Shown piece by piece: positions 60,001 through 64,000 of a DNA stretch of 64,000 nucleotides (position 1 is its first letter; each line of letters starts with the position of its first letter). The stretch spans positions 9,273,512 to 9,337,511 of the forward strand of contig CM046350.1 of the NCBI GenBank assembly GCA_025403435.1. The letters are read 5' to 3'. Source of the DNA: Artocarpus heterophyllus. Its lineage: Eukaryota > Streptophyta > Magnoliopsida > Rosales > Moraceae. The notes below the pieces were generated by a model. The model worked only from the letters and a program-made list of their open reading frames with translations, had not been told where the DNA came from and searched no databases. Both the position numbers and the translations under genes were made by a program.

Positions 60001-61591
60001 TCTTCTTATTTATCAAGGACTCTTACTCATGCTTGTATTGATTCCTTTTCATTTTGTGTGAATAGGCAAGGCTTTTGTAATATTCAAGTCAAAACTTGCA
60101 GCAGAAAAGGCAATAAAAGAGTTAAATAGCAGATACCTGATTATAGCTGATGGAAGGTAATTTAATCCATTGGTTTTTTTATTCTCATGCTTCAAGCGTT
60201 TTTGGATCCGTTGAGTTTCCCATTTTGAAATTCAGTATATTGGCATAGTGTAAAAATGGTGTAGACTGGTAAAATTATCCAAAAAGTGGGAAGAAATTCT
60301 TCAAAGAGTAAGTAGGTGTCTCATAATTTTGTCAATGTCCCTTTTGCCTTCTTCGACATTAATTTTGATGCAGTTGGAACTGCACCCCATTGAGATTAAG
60401 ATGCTTTTCTTTTTCTTTCTTCTTTTTTCTTTTTTGTGTGTGTGTGTGTGAATAATTGTTAAACATTGCAGTTAATTTGGTTAGAACAAATGCAATATTT
60501 AAAATGCTATCAAAGATTGTACTCACAATTGGCTTTGCAATTGCAGACCTGTGATTTGCCGCAGGAGAAATCTGAGAGTGCCTAGTCAAATGACCAGTTT
60601 TCCTGGGCATCTAGTTCTTGACAAACTCAAGTTACAAATGCAACGCGAGGAGATGGTAATTGGACTCCCCTTCGGATCATATTTTCTTTCTTTTTTTTTT
60701 TCATAATAATACATAATTTCTCTTATATCTTTCTTCCTTTTCAGTCAAATATGTGAGGTGTTTGATGTTTCTTAGCCTTTGTTTGTGTTCTTTTCGTGTA
60801 GAGAAATGCAGTATCAACTGCACACTGTTCCCAGCCCAATACAATCGAGTACGATTTGGCCTTGCAATGGCGTGAGCTTCAGGCAAAGTCAGATTTATGG
60901 TGGAAGGCTTTAATTGAGGTGCCTTAGAGTAGGCTGATCTTAATGCACTATTATGCACTACTTTTCAAAGACTTGGGTTACACACAGAAGCCAATATATG
61001 GCAATATGTCACCAAATAATAACACTTTAAACTTGAACAACTTGAACAACTTCTTGAGTGATGCTAGGCGTCCCAATTTTTCCTCCAATTGATGTGAGTA
61101 CATGTGAGCCGTCATTATTTTAGTAGTAGGTATTTAAGAAATTGTTACATGAATCAAAATTAAAAGTTATTCTACTTATTAAAAGATGACAACTTAACGC
61201 CATGTGATTGAGTATCAAAAAGTTGGGATTAGCACTAGTCCAACTTCTTTTGGGTACTTGAGATATAACAAGGGAGGAAAAACACTATTAGAAATAAACA
61301 TAATAAGTATACGTTTCTTCTTTCTATATTCAAAAATCATATATAATTAATACATCAGCACAAAATATTTGTACCCGAATCAATTACTTTTGCAGCTTAT
61401 GTGCAGTTTTTGCTGTTCATTATTCTCTCGTATGTGTGTAACAGACTTCAAAGAGTTTTTCTTCCAATATCATGCTCGAGGTTTTAGTTTTAACTCATTT
61501 TTCTTTCCCTTGTGGAACTCCATCCCTGTAGAAACAAAGTATGGAGATTGCTGAAGTCAAGAGCCAGCTAAGACTAAATTGCAATTCTTAA
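57059..61591 (+). CDS. BAH and RRM domain protein, ANTI-SILENCING 1 (ASI1/IBM2/SG1)-like, 11 exons, 526 aa
   Basis: Exons are 57059-57379, 57845-58013, 58111-58293, 58383-58714, 59128-59154, 59554-59646, 59896-59974, 60066-60156, 60547-60655, 60802-60918 and 61532-61591. All introns are GT-AG and all joins keep frame; exon 5 is a 27-nt microexon. A BAH domain covers about residues 20-170 (YSLYDCAWFY, ARVIWFFRP, SDYFFYRTFDVH, VEFFFNR). A charged linker follows, then an RRM at about 357-436 (GTLVLLENLDPSF, GKAFVIFKSKLAAEKAI). The C-terminus contains CSQPNTIEYDLALQW. BAH plus RRM is the architecture of Arabidopsis ASI1/IBM2/SG1, a nuclear protein that promotes full-length transcripts of genes with intronic heterochromatin. 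It is shorter than I recall for Arabidopsis ASI1 (about 750 aa), so it may be a shorter orthologue or a paralogue. Reading through donor 60919 would stop after two more codons, giving an alternative end. Confidence 0.85.
57574..57700. repeat. LTR-like fragment within intron 1 of the ASI1-like gene
   Basis: ATAAAATAAG then CACACACAAGGTTTATGATGG matches, in order and orientation, the stretch at 30619-30667 inside the LTR-like fragment (CACACACAGGATTTATAGTGG). It is therefore probably transposon-derived. Both boundaries are uncertain. Confidence 0.45.
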
Positions 61592-62599
61592 CTTTGCCTT
61601 TGATGGTCTAACCTCATTTGCGTAAGCTCACAATCTTGTAACCATATGATTGATTCTCCGTTTTCTGCGTTAGTACATGGTTTAAATGAAGTTTTTGATC
61701 AATTTTGTGTATGTTAACCTGCCTCCATATTCTCACAGGTTCTTCACTTCTTTTGTGAATAGAGAATACTTTTAGAGTCACACGAGGGTTGTTCCTAATT
61801 TGAAAACATACGAGGACGCAATCCCAGCTACAAGATTGTACAAGGTGATATTAACTCCAATTTTGATCAAGTGATTTTGATTTTAATGCAAATCCGAAAT
61901 CTCACATGGATATGCAGATACAGATATAGTTTTGTGACCATGGAAACAAATTATTAATGGCGAACATGTTAGAACTTCTTCGTTCTTTCTTTTCCTTGTA
62001 TTCTCAGGAGACGGTATGGAAACAATACCCTACTGGAAGGGTTATGTTTAATTTGTCAGGTCGTTTTTATGTCGTGTTTTTTAGTTGTACATCTTTTTTA
62101 TTTTGATATAATTTTAGTCAAATTTAACGTTCAAAAATATACGTTTTAGATAGAGATGTCTATCATAGAAAGCTCCATAATTCCTAGTCATTTACAACGA
62201 GCAAGTTATCTGAATTTATCTTTATGATTTGTCTCTAAACTATGGTGAAATTTTTGTTTTGCTTTCCAAATTTCAAAATTAAGAGTAGTTGTTGTTAAAC
62301 TTAAAAAGTTATACCATAGTTATTGACTTAAGAAAATCATTTCACATCTTTGTACGTTTAATTTAATTTAATTTAATTTATCTAATCTTTTTGTCCCCCT
62401 CAAGCAGAATTACAGATGTAATATATAAATATCAACGAGTTGTAAGTTGCAAGTATGCAATATTTCTGTTTGTACAATTTTTTCGTAGCAAAAGGATCCA
62501 TAGTATATAAACTGTTTTTATACATACCAAAACCTCGTAAACATGCAACATCACTCCCTAACCTTAGCCGCTGCTAAGAATCTAATAAAAGCAAGCAAT
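61592..62599 (+). other. 3' flank of the ASI1-like gene and intergenic DNA
   Basis: The 3' UTR should lie in the first few hundred bases, but no single poly(A) signal stands out. The rest is AT-rich with an ATTTA run (TTTAATTTAATTTAATTTAA) near 62360. Confidence 0.45.
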
Positions 62600-62762
62600 T
62601 AGGGTGTCTGGCATCCTTAGTTTAACCAAAAATTTTGGTTTGGTACAGTATAAAATCTTCACATATTATAATGTCAAGAAAAAATAAAGTACAGTCTAAA
62701 ACTCTCACATGCTATAATGATTTTAATAAAAATTGGTTCAAACTACTCCCAAACACCCTTAG
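62600..62762. repeat. MITE copy, CTCACATGCTACAGTA family
   Basis: Starts TAGGGTGTCTGGCATCC and ends ACTCCCAAACACCCTTA. The inverted ends continue into AACCAAAA/TTGGTT phrases. Inside are TATAAAATCTTCACATATTA and TAAAACTCTCACATGCTATA. Confidence 0.72.
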
Positions 62763-63676
62763 AAAAATTTGCAAAAATAATTCGACAGGACGAGAACTCG
62801 CCAATGAACCAAAAGTACCAAAAGTGTGAAATGCTCCACAAATAAACGCCATGGGACCGGGTGCATTCCTCTCTTCAGAATTCCCTTCTTCATCAGCGTG
62901 TCTACCCACAATTTTAGGCGTCTTGTTTCTGCCGGCACAAGGCATGCCACCCATGTCCTAATGGTGCTGATCTTTCGATCCAGACGCATACTATTCTCCA
63001 CCCATGGTGACCTTTGTTAAAGTCCACAAGCACAATATGCAAATCAACACCACTAAAAGGAATTGAAACCTATCCAACTATCTAGGATCTCCCTAGTAAT
63101 TCCTCAATTTACTAAATCTTATCATGGGATAAATAGGACAGTTTATCAGTGTTAAACTTGATAAACTTGAATTTATCATTGATAAATTCAACGAGTTTAT
63201 TCAGTGATAAGATAAGGTTTTAAATTGTTCAATTGTTTTTTTTTTTTTGTGATAGACTTGATAGTTTTCTTTTTTAACTGAATAAAAACATAGTCATATA
63301 TTTTAATTATTAAATGAAACACAGTGTATATTTAAATAATATTTTTTAAAAACTTCAAAAGTTAATAGCACATTTATACCGTAAATACGTTTTATTATAA
63401 GGCAATCATATTTATTGTAAATATGCAACCTAGTAAATGCTATTTATTCAAAAAAAAAAAGTTCTCTCTCCTCCCCATTTTAGTATTTGAAAAAAAAAAT
63501 TAAAGACAAATAACAATTTTAAAAGTTGCGTGGGAGCATACGCCATCCACCACCAACGTGCCATTTCATTAGAGGAACTGTTTAGTATTTTTGAAAATTT
63601 GACCTATTAAAAAGGTTGTTCTTCGTTTTAATCTTTTTCAAAACAAGAGGGATGAAACTGGTCCCAAAAAGATTTA
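62763..63676. other. Intergenic DNA, no gene recognised
   Basis: Opposing short open frames at 62712-63020 overlap on both strands and lack domains. Phrases with GATAAACTTGAATTTATCA near 63160-63190 form a small inverted repeat. No gene is supported. Confidence 0.4.
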
Positions 63677-63798
63677 TAGGGCATTTAGAAGGTGACAATA
63701 AACCAAAGTTTTAACCAAAATATTATAACAATTTAATTTTGTAAGAGAAAACACTGTAGTAAACTTGGTTTACAGGTTTAGTCCCCAAACACACTATA
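63677..63798. repeat. Short MITE copy, GTGTTTGG family
   Basis: Starts TAGGGCATTTAGAAGGTGAC and ends TTTAGTCCCCAAACACACTA. It contains AAAACACTGTAGTAAA but lacks the second internal block. Confidence 0.5.
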
Positions 63799-64000
63799 AA
63801 TTGTACAATGGATTAAATTGGTTGTATCTCAAGCACTTGGTTGAATAATCATGAACTTGGAATAACGTCTGCAATACTTTAAAAAAAAATATTCATGCCG
63901 TCCTTAAAATTATTGTGTCACATTGCTACTTATGCTATATGTTTAAGTTCTGCCGTATATGGATATAAACATCTACGATATTTATAAAAAGTAAGTTTTA
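63799..64000. other. AT-rich end of window
   Basis: Nothing recognisable. Confidence 0.5.

Overview
This window looks like nuclear DNA from a flowering plant, most likely a eudicot. It is AT-rich, its host genes have GT-AG introns, and it is full of plant LTR retrotransposons, hAT and Mutator-like elements and miniature inverted-repeat elements (MITEs). I cannot name the species. Everything comes from reading the sequence; nothing was searched against a database.

Three host genes are supported. (1) A single-exon caffeoyl shikimate esterase-type lipase is on the minus strand at 6104-7078 (324 aa). (2) A seven-exon, membrane-anchored alpha/beta hydrolase is on the plus strand at 47142-51077 (653 aa); Asp stands where a Ser nucleophile is usual. 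(3) An eleven-exon BAH-plus-RRM protein resembling ANTI-SILENCING 1 (ASI1/IBM2/SG1) is on the plus strand at 57059-61591 (526 aa). All exon joins keep frame.

Layout. 1-5450: intergenic DNA with a 2.8 kb solo-LTR-like element (2652-5448) flanked by perfect AGACG duplications. 6.1-7.1 kb: the esterase. 7449-11636: a complete hAT transposon with CTCAGGTG target duplications, about 370 bp upstream of the esterase; its transposase frame has five stop codons and no frameshift. 11.7-24.5 kb: a Russian-doll nest. An old inverted-repeat element holds a solo LTR (TTATT duplications), which holds a full-length Copia retrotransposon (12616-22266, minus strand) with two 2 kb LTRs, primer-binding site, polypurine tract and one broken gag-pol. 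24.5-30.2 kb: decayed intergenic DNA. 30.2-35.1 kb: three long-TIR Mutator-like or foldback elements, one containing an LTR-like fragment and a 254 bp near-perfect palindrome. 35.1-46.6 kb: gene-poor AT-rich DNA with MITEs and a tandem duplication. 46.6-51.6 kb: the hydrolase gene, followed by a LINE-type RNase H remnant. 52-56.3 kb: repeats. 56.4-61.7 kb: the ASI1-like gene. 61.7-64 kb: intergenic DNA with two MITEs.

The host genes do not form an operon or obvious pathway. The main interest is the stratified transposon insertions, whose target duplications can be read directly; the palindromes and hairpin arrays they carry; and an ASI1-like gene, a family known for handling genes with intronic heterochromatin, in such repeat-rich DNA.
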